64,000 nucleotides of DNA from Brevundimonas sp. MF30-B (GTDB lineage Bacteria; Pseudomonadota; Alphaproteobacteria; Caulobacterales; Caulobacteraceae): positions 62,001-126,000 of the forward strand of contig NZ_CP038440.1 in the NCBI RefSeq assembly GCF_004683885.1, given 5' to 3'. The notes under the pieces were generated by a model. That model was given only the letters and a program-made list of their open reading frames with translations. It did no database searches and was not told where the DNA came from. Position 1 is the stretch's first letter. Each line of letters starts with the position of its first letter. Positions 19,111 through 27,341 of the stretch are shown here, one piece after another. Position numbers and translations under genes: made by a program.

Positions 19111-19626
19111 TCAGGCGCCGGTGAACAGCTGGACCAGCGGCGAGCTTGGAAAGGCCAGCAGAACCCCTGCGGCGATGGCCACGCCATAGGGAATGTCGCC
19201 CTTGGGCCGCATCAGCTGCGCGATCCAGCCCGGCGTGCCCGCGTGCACATAGCGAGGCGCATAGGCTCGCGCGGACATCAGGATCAGGCAGAACAGTCCG
19301 CCGATCATGGCCGTGTAAGCCAGGAAGAACAGACTGCCGGTCAGGCCCATCCAGAGACTGGCCGCCGCCATCAGCTTGGCGTCGCCGCCGCCGATCCAGT
19401 TCAGGGCGAAAAGACCGGCGCCCAGCACGAGCGCCCCGGCCGCCACCCCCAGATGGCCCGCCAGGCTCCACCCATCCAGGCCTGCCGCCAGGGCGGCCGG
19501 AAAGAACCCCGCCAGCAGGGCCAGCGAAATCCAGTTGGGTATCTTCATCGTCGTCAGGTCGTGCAGGCCCGCGACGATCGTCAGGGCCGGAAGGATCGAC
19601 AGCAGGATGAGGGTGACGGTGTCCAT
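19111..19626 (-). CDS. cpaA: Prepilin peptidase CpaA (TadV, A24 family)
   Basis: 171 residues from the ATG at 19626 (MDTVTLILLSILPALTIVAG); an upstream in-frame ATG at 19647 would add seven residues. Polytopic, with the two catalytic aspartates in LHDLTTMKIPNW and NWIGGGDAKLMAA (GxGD-type protease). It cleaves the leader of PilA in the inner membrane. Short form without the methylase domain, as usual for Tad systems. Confidence 0.93.
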   Translation of the reverse strand: MDTVTLILLSILPALTIVAGLHDLTTMKIPNWISLALLAGFFPAALAAGLDGWSLAGHLGVAAGALVLGAGLFALNWIGGGDAKLMAAASLWMGLTGSLFFLAYTAMIGGLFCLILMSARAYAPRYVHAGTPGWIAQLMRPKGDIPYGVAIAAGVLLAFPSSPLVQLFTGA

Positions 19627-19683
19627 GACCGCCAACCTTGCATCCATCACGTTAAATAATGACTGCCGACCGCGCATGCGAAA

Positions 19684-19711
19684 GGGGCCGGAGCGTTTCC
19701 GCTCCGGCCCC
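19684..19711 (-). terminator. Hairpin between pilA and cpaA
   Basis: Perfect 12-bp stem GGGGCCGGAGCG / CGCTCCGGCCCC around a TTTC loop, 29 bp after the pilA stop on the minus strand; followed on that strand by TTTCGC, so only a short U-run. It probably ends most pilA transcripts or partly attenuates cpa expression, giving pilin excess over assembly proteins. Confidence 0.7.
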
Positions 19712-19740
19712 CTCATCCGCCTTGGATGCGACGCCTGCGA

Positions 19741-19920
19741 TTACTCGCCGGCTTCGCCGCCCATGCCGGTCACGACGGCGTTGAACTTCTCTTTGATCGT
19801 GCCGCCCAGAGCGGTCACGGCCGAGATGATGACGACAGCGATCAGAGCGGCGATCAGGCCGTACTCGATGGCGGTGGCGCCCGATTCGTCTTTGGCGAAG
19901 CGCGAGATGAACTTGGTCAT
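19741..19920 (-). CDS. pilA: Flp/Fap type IVb pilin
   Basis: 59 residues: MTKFISRFAKDESGATAIEYGLIAALIAVVIISAVTALGG region shows the pilin processing site G/ATAIEYGLI and the single hydrophobic helix, followed by a short tail KEKFNAVVTGMGGEAGE (family motif ATAIEYGLIAALI). The cleaved pilin is the major subunit of the Flp pilus. RBS AGGGA lies 7 nt before the ATG. First gene of the cluster, as in Caulobacter. Confidence 0.97.
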   Translation of the reverse strand: MTKFISRFAKDESGATAIEYGLIAALIAVVIISAVTALGGTIKEKFNAVVTGMGGEAGE

Positions 19921-20044
19921 TTTGAATCCCTGTTTGATGGCAAAGCGAGCAACTTGGAAATGGGGGACGACGGTCGCCCGCTTTCTCCCCCGAACGCAGG
20001 GTGACAATCGCAGGCCCGAGTTAAGGCTGCGTGCCCGTTCATGG

Positions 20045-20059
20045 TTATTGCGCGTTTAC
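20045..20059. promoter_or_regulatory. Degenerate CtrA-like box upstream of pilA
   Basis: TTAT-N7-TTAC, one mismatch in each half from the CtrA consensus TTAA-N7-TTAA, about 125 bp upstream of the pilA ATG; a further isolated TTAA lies at 20021-20024. Caulobacter pilA is known to be activated by CtrA, which makes the site worth noting, but the match is weak. Confidence 0.25.
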
Positions 20060-20067
20060 TTCAACCT

Positions 20068-20092
20068 GGCCGTCTCATCGCCCGAGACGGCC
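20068..20092 (-). terminator. Hairpin after glyS
   Basis: GGCCGTCTC / GAGACGGCC, 9-bp perfect stem with a 7-nt loop, 26 bp beyond the glyS stop on the minus strand. No clear U-tract follows (AGGTTG), so it may act as a weak or Rho-assisted terminator separating glyS from pilA. Confidence 0.5.
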
Positions 20093-20117
20093 CTTCCGCC
20101 CCCTTCGTCCGGGCAGA

Positions 20118-22250
20118 TCAGCCAGCGATCTGGCCGAAGTCGGCGACCTGGCCCATCACGTCTCGCACCTGGCCCAGCAGCTTGAGCCGGTTTTCGCGCT
20201 CGGCCGGCACGTCGGAGTTGACCATAACCCCTTCGAAAAAGGCGTCGACCGGCGCGCGCAGCCCCGACAGGGCCTTCATGGCGGCGGCGAAGTCCTCGGC
20301 TTCAAGCGCCTGATCCACCGCCGTGCGGGCCGCGCCGACGGCGAAGGCCAGGGTGGTTTCGGCCTCGGGCTGGTTCGGCAGGCCGGTCTGGACCATGCCG
20401 GTCGGCAGGTCGCCCTTCTTGGCCTCGGCCCGCAGGATGTTGGACGCCCGCTTGTAGCCCGCCAGCAAATTGGCCCCGTCGTCCGTCTCCAGGAACGCCC
20501 CCAGCGCCTCGACCCGCCGCACGATGCGCACCAGATCGTCGTCGCCCAGCGCGAACACCGCATCCACGAGATCGTGCCGCTGTCCCTGGTCGCGCAGGAG
20601 GACCTTCAGGCGGTCGGCGAAGAAGGCCTGCATATCACGTTCGACGGGGCCGTAGATCTCCCGCCGGAACTGGTCACCTTGACTAATGAAATCGATAGCC
20701 GCCGCAGGCATCGTGCCAGAGGCAAGCATTGTGTCCTCGGGTAGCATCCAGAAGGTGCTAACTGCCGGACCCGGCAACGGCATCCGGATCTGGTTCTCCA
20801 GCACCAGCCGGATCACCCCCAGCGCCGCGCGACGCAGCGCAAACGGATCCTTCGAACCCGTCGGCTTCTCGTCGATGGCGAAGAAGCCGACCAGGGTGTC
20901 CAGCTTGTCGGCCAGGGCCACCGCCACGGTCAGGGGCGCGGTCGGGACCGTGTCGTTCGGTCCCTGGGGCTTGTAGTGGTCGCGGATGGCGTCGGCGATG
21001 GCGTCGCCATGCTCGGCGCGGGCGTAATAGCCGCCCATCACGCCCTGCAGTTCCGGGAACTCGCCGACCATGCCTGAGGCCAGGTCGGCCTTGGCCAGGC
21101 GGGCGGCCTGTTCGGCCTGGTCCGGGTCGGCGCCAACCAGTGGGGCGATCTCGCGGGCCAGGGCGGCGATGCGGTCGACCCGCTGCCCCATGTCACCCAG
21201 CTTGGCGTGGAAGGTCACGCCCTTCAGCTTTTCGTTCCAGGCGTCGAAGCCGACCTTCTGGTCCTCGTCCCAGAAGAAGCGGGCGTCGTTCAGGCGGGCC
21301 GACAGCACGCGCGAATTGCCCGCCGCCAGCGCCTTGCCGCCGTCCGACGCCTCGACGTTGGCCACCACGACGAAATGCGGGGCTAGGCCGTCGCAGGCCG
21401 GATCGCGCACGGCGAAATACTTCTGGTGCACCTTCATCGACAGGCGCACCACCTCGGGCGGCAGGTCCAGGAACTGCGGGTCCATGTCGCCCAGGATCGG
21501 GGTCGGCCATTCCGCCAGGCCCGACACCTCGTCCAGCAGGCCGTCGTCATCGACCAGGGCCAGGCCCTTGTCGGCGCAGACCGCCTTGGCCTGCTCCAGA
21601 ATGCGCAGCCGCCGGTCGGCGGCGTCCAGCAGCACGAACTCGCGCTCCAGCTTCTGGCGATAGTCGGCGAAATCCTTGACCGCGAACGGCTGGCCCGACC
21701 CTAGGAAGCGGTGACCCTCGGTCACGTTGCTGCTCTCGATAAGCTGAGCGCCGTTCGTCTCGCTGAAGTTTACGATCTCACCATCAAATATGAAGAGCAC
21801 CCGCTTGATGGGCCTAACCCATCTGGCACTCCCAGTTCCCCAGCGCATGGACTTGGGCCAAGGAAAGTTTCCTAAAATGCTGAACAGCATGCTCGGGAGC
21901 ACGTCTTTCGTTCGCTGACCGCGGCTGCTGATCTGGGCGAACAGGACGCCGTCGCGTTCGACCAGCTGCTCGCGCGTCAGGCCGGTCTTGCGCAGAAAGC
22001 CTTCCAGCGCCTGGGGCGGAGCCGAGGCCTTGGGCCCCTTCAGCTCTTCCTCGCGATCCGGCGTCGCGGTCGGCAGGCCGTCGATGACCAGCGTCAGCCG
22101 CCGGGGCCCCGCATAGGTCGTCAGCGCCTCCCACGTCAGGCCGGCGGCCTTCAGCCGTTCGCCCGCCATCCGCTCCAGATCGCGCGCGGCCCCCGCCTGC
22201 ATGCGCGCGGGGATTTCTTCCGAGAAGATTTCGATGAGCAGTTGGGGCAT
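20118..22250 (-). CDS. glyS: Glycyl-tRNA synthetase beta subunit
   Basis: 710 residues from the ATG at 22250 ([17 protein letters not shown], the family start). HD-domain-like middle and C-terminal DALR anticodon-binding region. With the alpha subunit it forms the heterotetrameric enzyme charging tRNA-Gly. The start overlaps the glyQ stop by one base (TGATG). Two internal stretches, about 20685-20760 and 21720-21910, contain codons otherwise rare here (TTA at 21873-21875, AGA at 21822-21824, AGG at 21813-21815, ATA) while keeping conserved protein sequence. Confidence 0.96.
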   Translation of the reverse strand: MPQLLIEIFSEEIPARMQAGAARDLERMAGERLKAAGLTWEALTTYAGPRRLTLVIDGLPTATPDREEELKGPKASAPPQALEGFLRKTGLTREQLVERDGVLFAQISSRGQRTKDVLPSMLFSILGNFPWPKSMRWGTGSARWVRPIKRVLFIFDGEIVNFSETNGAQLIESSNVTEGHRFLGSGQPFAVKDFADYRQKLEREFVLLDAADRRLRILEQAKAVCADKGLALVDDDGLLDEVSGLAEWPTPILGDMDPQFLDLPPEVVRLSMKVHQKYFAVRDPACDGLAPHFVVVANVEASDGGKALAAGNSRVLSARLNDARFFWDEDQKVGFDAWNEKLKGVTFHAKLGDMGQRVDRIAALAREIAPLVGADPDQAEQAARLAKADLASGMVGEFPELQGVMGGYYARAEHGDAIADAIRDHYKPQGPNDTVPTAPLTVAVALADKLDTLVGFFAIDEKPTGSKDPFALRRAALGVIRLVLENQIRMPLPGPAVSTFWMLPEDTMLASGTMPAAAIDFISQGDQFRREIYGPVERDMQAFFADRLKVLLRDQGQRHDLVDAVFALGDDDLVRIVRRVEALGAFLETDDGANLLAGYKRASNILRAEAKKGDLPTGMVQTGLPNQPEAETTLAFAVGAARTAVDQALEAEDFAAAMKALSGLRAPVDAFFEGVMVNSDVPAERENRLKLLGQVRDVMGQVADFGQIAG

Positions 22251-23137
22251 CAGGCGGTCTTCCGCTCTTCTTCGACCTGCGCCAGGGCGCAGGCTTTGCA
22301 CAGGTCGCGAATGCGGCCGATGTAGCTCTGACGTTCGGCCACGGCGATCGCGCCGCGCGCATCCATCAAGTTGAACAGGTGCGAGGCCTTCAGCACCTGG
22401 TCATAGGCCGGCAGCACCAGCGCCTGGCCCTGCGGTCCCTTCATGCCCAGCAGACGGCGGCTCTCGGCCTCCATGTCCTCGAAGCGACGCTTCAGCCCCT
22501 CGACGTCATAGCCGTGAAAATTGGCTTCCGATTGCTGACGCTCGTTCTCCAGGAAGACCTCGCCATAGGTCAAACCGTCCTTGTTGAACTTCAGGTCATA
22601 GACGTTGTCGACGCCCTGGACGTACATGGCCAGGCGCTCCAGCCCGTAGGTCAGCTCGCCCGACACCACATCGACCTCGATGCCGCCGACGCCCTGGAAA
22701 TAGGTGAACTGCGTCACCTCCATCCCGTCGCACCAGACCTCCCAGCCCAGGCCCCAGGCGCCCACCGTGGGGTTCTCCCAGTCGTCCTCGACGAAGCGGA
22801 TGTCGTGCAGCTTGGGATCGATGCCGATCGCCTTCAGCGAGCCCAGGTACAGATCCTGAAGATCGTCGGGATTCGGCTTCAGGATCACTTGATACTGGTA
22901 ATAATGCTGCAGCCGGTTGGGGTTCTCGCCATAGCGGCCGTCGCCGGGGCGGCGGCTGGGCTGCACATAGGCGGCCTTCCAGGGCTTTGAGCCCAGCGCG
23001 CGCAGCACCGTCGCGGGGTGCAGCGTGCCGGCCCCGACCTCGATGTCATAGGGCTGCAGGATGGCGCAGCCCTGGTCGCCCCAGTAGCGGTGCAGGGTCA
23101 GGATCAGGTCCTGGAAAGACAGCGGTTCGGTGGTCAC
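22250..23137 (-). CDS. glyQ: Glycyl-tRNA synthetase alpha subunit
   Basis: 295 residues if started at the GTG at 23137 ([19 protein letters not shown] with Met first). The frame continues to a GTG at 23176, but that codon lies inside the terminator hairpin of the preceding gene, which favours 23137. Class II synthetase features: [35 protein letters not shown] region (core [11 protein letters not shown]), [14 protein letters not shown]. Catalytic subunit of the bacterial alpha2beta2 GlyRS. Confidence 0.94.
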   Translation of the reverse strand: MTTEPLSFQDLILTLHRYWGDQGCAILQPYDIEVGAGTLHPATVLRALGSKPWKAAYVQPSRRPGDGRYGENPNRLQHYYQYQVILKPNPDDLQDLYLGSLKAIGIDPKLHDIRFVEDDWENPTVGAWGLGWEVWCDGMEVTQFTYFQGVGGIEVDVVSGELTYGLERLAMYVQGVDNVYDLKFNKDGLTYGEVFLENERQQSEANFHGYDVEGLKRRFEDMEAESRRLLGMKGPQGQALVLPAYDQVLKASHLFNLMDARGAIAVAERQSYIGRIRDLCKACALAQVEEERKTA

Positions 23138-23156
23138 GGCGGCTCGTTTCGCGGGC

Positions 23157-23188
23157 GCAAAAAAGACGGCGGACACTAAGGTCCGCCG
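23157..23188 (-). terminator. Rho-independent terminator of the fasciclin gene
   Basis: Stem CGGCGGAC / GTCCGCCG (23167-23174 with 23181-23188), loop ACTAAG; on the minus strand it is followed by TCTTTTTTGC, a clear U-tract. It lies 36 bp after the fasciclin stop and just before glyQ. Confidence 0.85.
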
Positions 23189-23224
23189 CCCTCCAACTCA
23201 ACCTGAATGGTCGAGGTTCTGCAA

Positions 23225-24265
23225 TCAGGACTGGGGCGCGGGTGTCGGAGCCGGAGCCACTTCCTCGTCCTCGTCATCCTGCTGGCCGTCGGTATCCTGC
23301 TGGCCGTCGGTCGGGTTGACGACCGGGGGCGAGGCGACCGTGGTGGTGTTGGTCGTCACCTCGCCGTTAGGCGCGGTGGCCGGGGTGGTCGACGGCGTCA
23401 TGGTGGCTTCACCCGCCGGAGCGCCGGCCGGGGCCATGCTGCTGTCGGTCGGGCGCACTTCGCCCGGCGCGGCCGGAGCCGTCTCGGTGTCATACGCCTC
23501 GGTCGACGCTTCGGCGTCCATGGTCGCGGCCGGTGCGGTCGTGGCCTCGGCGTCATCCGCCGGAGCAGCTTCGGTCGTCTCGGCGTCGCCCATGGCGGCC
23601 TGCGAAGCGGCCGGGACCAGCAGGCGGTCGATCGAGAAGACCGCGCCGTTCGAGGCGTCCAGGCCGGCGTTGGTGATGGTGGCCTCGTCGATCTTCAGCT
23701 GATCGCCTGTGCCGTCCAGTTGCACCTGGGTGCGGGCGGCGGTTTCGACCGGGCCGCGGGCGCCCTGGATCTGGCTGGCCTCAACGTCGGCGACGATCAC
23801 GTGATACAGCAGGATCTGACGCAGCTCATTGACGTTGGCCGGGTCCATCAGACGGGTGCGCTCGGCTTCCGGCAGGGCCGCGAAGGCCGCGTCGGTCGGG
23901 GCGAAGATCGAGATGGCCGGGCGCGTGTTCAGGGTCTCGGTCAGTTGCGCGGCGTCCAGCGCGGCCAGCAGGGTGGTGAACTCGCCTTGAGCCCGCAGCA
24001 CGTCGACCACGGTGTTGGCTTCGGCCGTCTGGTTGGCCGCCTGCGGCGCCTGGGCGGCCGGCGCGGGCTGGGTGGCGGTCATCGGCGCCGGATCGGCCAT
24101 CGACGACGGCGCGGCCGGCATCGAGGGGTCAGGCTGAGCCGGGGTGGTCGGCGCCGGGACGGGCTGCGGCTGGGCCGGCATCGTCTGGGCGTCCTGAGCG
24201 AAGGCGGCCGGGGCGGCCAGCAGGGCGACGGTGGCGGAGGCGGTGAGAAGACGGGTGCGGAGCAT
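23225..24265 (-). CDS. Secreted fasciclin-domain protein with low-complexity flanks
   Basis: 346 residues from the ATG at 24265 with RBS AAGGA. Signal peptide MLRTRLLTASATVALLAAPAAFAQ-DAQ. Residues about 20-90 are proline, alanine and glutamine rich; a single fasciclin (FAS1) domain follows (NTVVDVLRAQGEFTTLLAAL, SIFAPTDAAFAALP, LLYHVIVADV). The last 150 residues are acidic and Ala/Thr/Pro rich and end in DDEDEEVAPAPTPAPQS. FAS1 domains mediate adhesion or matrix contact; the long disordered tail suggests a surface or periplasmic linker. Confidence 0.88.
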   Translation of the reverse strand: MLRTRLLTASATVALLAAPAAFAQDAQTMPAQPQPVPAPTTPAQPDPSMPAAPSSMADPAPMTATQPAPAAQAPQAANQTAEANTVVDVLRAQGEFTTLLAALDAAQLTETLNTRPAISIFAPTDAAFAALPEAERTRLMDPANVNELRQILLYHVIVADVEASQIQGARGPVETAARTQVQLDGTGDQLKIDEATITNAGLDASNGAVFSIDRLLVPAASQAAMGDAETTEAAPADDAEATTAPAATMDAEASTEAYDTETAPAAPGEVRPTDSSMAPAGAPAGEATMTPSTTPATAPNGEVTTNTTTVASPPVVNPTDGQQDTDGQQDDEDEEVAPAPTPAPQS

Positions 24266-24415
24266 GGCGATGTCCTTCTTTTTGATATGTCGGGGGCGGA
24301 TCGCGGCGCTGTGATGCACGCGATCGGAATAAGCACGACTGCGTGATGAAAGCCGCAGCCCCCGTCTGAAGTTCCATATGGCGCACCCGCGACATCTCGC
24401 CACGACCTACGCGCG

Positions 24416-24437
24416 GTGATCTCAAGGTGATCTCAAG
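24416..24437. repeat. Tandem 11-bp repeat between ispE and the fasciclin gene
   Basis: GTGATCTCAAG twice without a gap, in the 203-bp interval between ispE and the fasciclin gene. It lies about 150 bp upstream of the fasciclin ATG on the minus strand, a position compatible with an activator or repressor site. Confidence 0.6.
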
Positions 24438-24468
24438 GCGGACCGCACAATACGGCCCCGCTTGCGCC

Positions 24469-25353
24469 CTAAAGCTTGGCCGATGCCGAAAAGTCGCCCA
24501 GCATCACCGGCTTGATCCACCAATCGCCATAAGTGTTCCTCAAGGCCTCTGCGGCGACCCGAGCGGCTTCGGGCGTATCGAACAAGGCGAAAGCGGTCGC
24601 GCCCGAGCCCGACATGCGGGTCAGACGCGCGCCCTCCAGCGCACCGACAGCTTCGAGCGTCGCCGCGATCGCCGGCTCGAGCATTACGGCTGGGGCCTCC
24701 AGGTCGTTACGCTGCTGAGCCAGCCAGTCGATCACCCGTGAAGGGCTCCAGTCGCTCGGCACGTCCGGCCGATCCGCAGCGCGCGCGGGGCCGGCGTCAT
24801 AGGCGGCGTAGACCGCACCGGTCGGCGACGGCGCGCCCGGATTGACTAACAGCGCCGGCAGCGGCGGCAGGCGCGGCTCGAACGTCAGACGCTCGCCATG
24901 CCCCTCGGCCCAGGCGGCGCGGGCGTGCAGGCACATGGCCCCATCGGCCCCCAGACGCGCCGCGATCCGCGCCAGCGCCGCATCGTCCATGTCCAGGCCC
25001 AGCGCCTCGCGCGCCAGCTTAAGCGCCGCGCCGGCGTCGGACGACCCGCCCCCCACGCCCGAGGCGATCGGCAGCCGCTTGTCCAGGATCAGGCGAAACG
25101 GCGTGGACCGACCTGTCGCCTCCCCCAGCGCCCGAACCGCGCGCAGGATCAGATTGTCCTCGCCCGCCGACAGCTCCGCGCCGAACGGGCCAACGATCTC
25201 CAGCGACAGCCCGTCCGCCGGCTCAAGCGTGAGTTGGTCGCCGTCGTCGGCGAAGGCGACCAGGCTGGCCAGCGGGTGCAGGCCCTGATCGTCCAGCGGC
25301 CCGACGTGCAGGAACAGATTGACCTTGGCCGGGGCCGTCGCGTGGCTCCGCAC
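24469..25353 (-). CDS. ispE: 4-diphosphocytidyl-2-C-methyl-D-erythritol kinase
   Basis: 294 residues with GTG start at 25353, two bases after the TPR gene's stop. GHMP kinase: ATAPAKVNLFLHVG at the N terminus, the ATP loop PIASGVGGGSSDAGAALK, and the C-terminal MSGSGATAFALF. It phosphorylates CDP-ME in the non-mevalonate isoprenoid pathway. Coupled to the upstream TPR gene. Confidence 0.95.
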   Translation of the reverse strand: MRSHATAPAKVNLFLHVGPLDDQGLHPLASLVAFADDGDQLTLEPADGLSLEIVGPFGAELSAGEDNLILRAVRALGEATGRSTPFRLILDKRLPIASGVGGGSSDAGAALKLAREALGLDMDDAALARIAARLGADGAMCLHARAAWAEGHGERLTFEPRLPPLPALLVNPGAPSPTGAVYAAYDAGPARAADRPDVPSDWSPSRVIDWLAQQRNDLEAPAVMLEPAIAATLEAVGALEGARLTRMSGSGATAFALFDTPEAARVAAEALRNTYGDWWIKPVMLGDFSASAKL

Positions 25354-25355
25354 GG

Positions 25356-27275
25356 TCAGATCGAGGCGCCCGCGCCGCCGACGTCGGGCTCGCTTTCGCC
25401 GGCCAGCTTGCGCTCGACCTGCGCGCGGCGCTCATCGTCGGGGTTCAGGGCCAGGACCCGGGTCCACTGGAACCTCGCCTCGCGCTGACGGCCCACCTGC
25501 CAATAGGCGTCGCCAAGATGGTCGTTGATCTCTGCGTTGGCCGGCTCCTTGGCTACGGCGCCCTCCAACTGCTCCACCGCCTCCGTGAAGCGGCCCAGCC
25601 GGTAATAGCCCCAGCCGAGCGAGTCCTGGATGTTGCCGTTGTCGGGCTCGGCGGCATGCGCGCGCTCGATCATGGCCAGGCCCTCGGGCACCCGTCGGCC
25701 GCTGTCGACCCAGAGGTAGCCCAGGTAGTTCAGCGCCGTCGCATTGTCCGGCTGCTGCTGCAAGGCGGCCCACAGCTCGGCCTCCGCCTCGGTCACCAGC
25801 CCTTGCGATTCATAGGCCGCGCCGCGCAGGAAGCGGGTCTGGAAACCCTGATCGGCCGTGTTCAGCAGCGGACCGTTCAACAGCACTAGGGCGTCCTCGT
25901 GCCGGTCCAAGCTCATCAGCTGACCCGCCAGCAGATAGGCGATCTCGGCGCTTTCGGGCTGGGCGGCGCGCGCCTGCTCCAGTTCGCGCACGGCGTCGGC
26001 CGGTTCGTCCTCACGCGCATGCAGCAAGGCCATCTGCAGCCGCGCCGTCGCATAGGCGGCTGGGTCGGCCGGCCGGACTTCGGACCAGGCCGCCAGGGCC
26101 GCCCGCGTCAATTGGGCTTCGGCGAGCACCTGCCCGAGTTGCAGGCGCGTGACGTCCTGGGGCGCAACATCCAGCGCCAGCCGCAGATAGACGGCGGCGA
26201 ACTCGTGCGCCCCCTGCGCGGCGACCTGTTCGGCCGCCGTGGCCAGCGCCCCCGCCACGCCTTCCCGCAGGGTCGGCGCCGCGGGGGCTCTGCCGCCTGA
26301 CGCGGCGCGCTCGCGATCCGCCCTCAGCTCGTTGCGCCCGGCGGCGATCAGCGCATCGTACTGGGCCACCGCATCGTCGCGCCGCCCGCGCCGTTCCAGG
26401 AACCCCGCATAGGCGCGCCGAAAGGCTGGACCGGCGGTGGGATCCGCGACCAGCTCGCGATACATGGCGTCGGCTTCGTCGTGGCGGCGACGGTGCTCCA
26501 GAAGCAGCGCGCGATTGCCGCGCAGCACCCAGCCGGTCGGGCCGCTCAGTCCGCGGGGCTGGATCAGGGCGAGGTTCCAGTCGCCGGCTTCGGCCGCGAT
26601 CCACGGCAGAGCGTACAGCGCCGCCAGGGCGTGGGGCTGGCCCACCGGATCGGTCGTCAGCCGGGACAGGGCTCCCCGCGCATCGCCGCCGGCGTAGGTC
26701 TGAATCGCGGCCACCAGCTTGCCCGCCTGGGAGAAGGTGGGAGACACGCCCTCGCCGTCCGGAGTGATCCGCCCGGCCAACTCCAGGTCGCCGCCCAGCA
26801 GCAGGGCGCTGAAGGCCTGCTCCCGAATGCGCGGCTGTTCGGGGGCCAGCGCCAGCGCCTGGCTTAGCCGCCTAGCCCCTTCAGCCCCTTCGCCGGAGCC
26901 CATGGCGTTGCGCCCCGACAAGAACAGGCCGTAGACCGAGCGATCCTGCGCGTCGGTCGGCGCCGGCGCCCAGGTTTCGGGAATCGGCGGCGTTTCAGGC
27001 GCAGCCCCCGTCGCATCGGACCCGGCCGGCGCCTCTTCATCGGGAGCGAGTTCCGGCGCCGCGTCGTCCGCTGTCGGCGGCGGCGTCACAATGATCGCGG
27101 GCGGCAGGGCGCTCGGGTCCGACTGCTCGGGCGTCTGCTGCGCCGGCCCCGTGCGCGGCGCCGGGTCAGTCTGGATAGAGCCCGGCGGCAAGGCCTGCGC
27201 CGTCGCAGCGCCCGCCGTCGCCAGAGCCAGCACGGTCATGGAAGTCGCGATCAGGCGTGAGCGAGAGACAGTCAT
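25356..27275 (-). CDS. Exported tetratricopeptide-repeat protein
   Basis: 639 residues. Signal peptide (MTVSRSRLIATSMTVLALATAGAATAQA), a proline-rich disordered stretch to about residue 105, then TPR-type helix pairs to the C terminus. The clearest repeats are at the end: ALNYLGYLWVDSGRR, NIQDSLGWGYYRLGRFTEAV, EINDHLGDAYWQVGRQREA. A periplasmic scaffold or outer-membrane-complex role is likely, unspecific. Cotranscribed with ispE. This pairing is common in alphaproteobacteria. Confidence 0.85.
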   Translation of the reverse strand: MTVSRSRLIATSMTVLALATAGAATAQALPPGSIQTDPAPRTGPAQQTPEQSDPSALPPAIIVTPPPTADDAAPELAPDEEAPAGSDATGAAPETPPIPETWAPAPTDAQDRSVYGLFLSGRNAMGSGEGAEGARRLSQALALAPEQPRIREQAFSALLLGGDLELAGRITPDGEGVSPTFSQAGKLVAAIQTYAGGDARGALSRLTTDPVGQPHALAALYALPWIAAEAGDWNLALIQPRGLSGPTGWVLRGNRALLLEHRRRHDEADAMYRELVADPTAGPAFRRAYAGFLERRGRRDDAVAQYDALIAAGRNELRADRERAASGGRAPAAPTLREGVAGALATAAEQVAAQGAHEFAAVYLRLALDVAPQDVTRLQLGQVLAEAQLTRAALAAWSEVRPADPAAYATARLQMALLHAREDEPADAVRELEQARAAQPESAEIAYLLAGQLMSLDRHEDALVLLNGPLLNTADQGFQTRFLRGAAYESQGLVTEAEAELWAALQQQPDNATALNYLGYLWVDSGRRVPEGLAMIERAHAAEPDNGNIQDSLGWGYYRLGRFTEAVEQLEGAVAKEPANAEINDHLGDAYWQVGRQREARFQWTRVLALNPDDERRAQVERKLAGESEPDVGGAGASI

Positions 27276-27298
27276 GCCTCGAACCCTTCACGCTTTTC

Positions 27299-27335
27299 CC
27301 GCGCCGGGCAAGGCTGGATGACCCGCCCGGCGCGG
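27299..27335. terminator. Stem-loop between the ETF-QO and TPR genes
   Basis: CCGCGCCGGGC / GCCCGGCGCGG, 11-bp perfect stem with a 15-nt loop, starting 7 bp after the ETF-QO stop. No U-tract on the minus strand, so likely an intrinsic hairpin that slows RNase or aids Rho-dependent ending. Confidence 0.5.
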
Positions 27336-27341
27336 TTGCGA

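Noticed and set aside
23138..23176. glyQ start at the upstream GTG (23176)
   Set aside because: That codon is in the loop of the fasciclin terminator; the downstream GTG fits the family start.
22987..24346. Gly/Arg-rich plus-strand frames opposite the fasciclin gene
   Set aside because: Repetitive composition mirrors the Ala/Thr/Pro-rich tail of the real protein; no ribosome site or domain.
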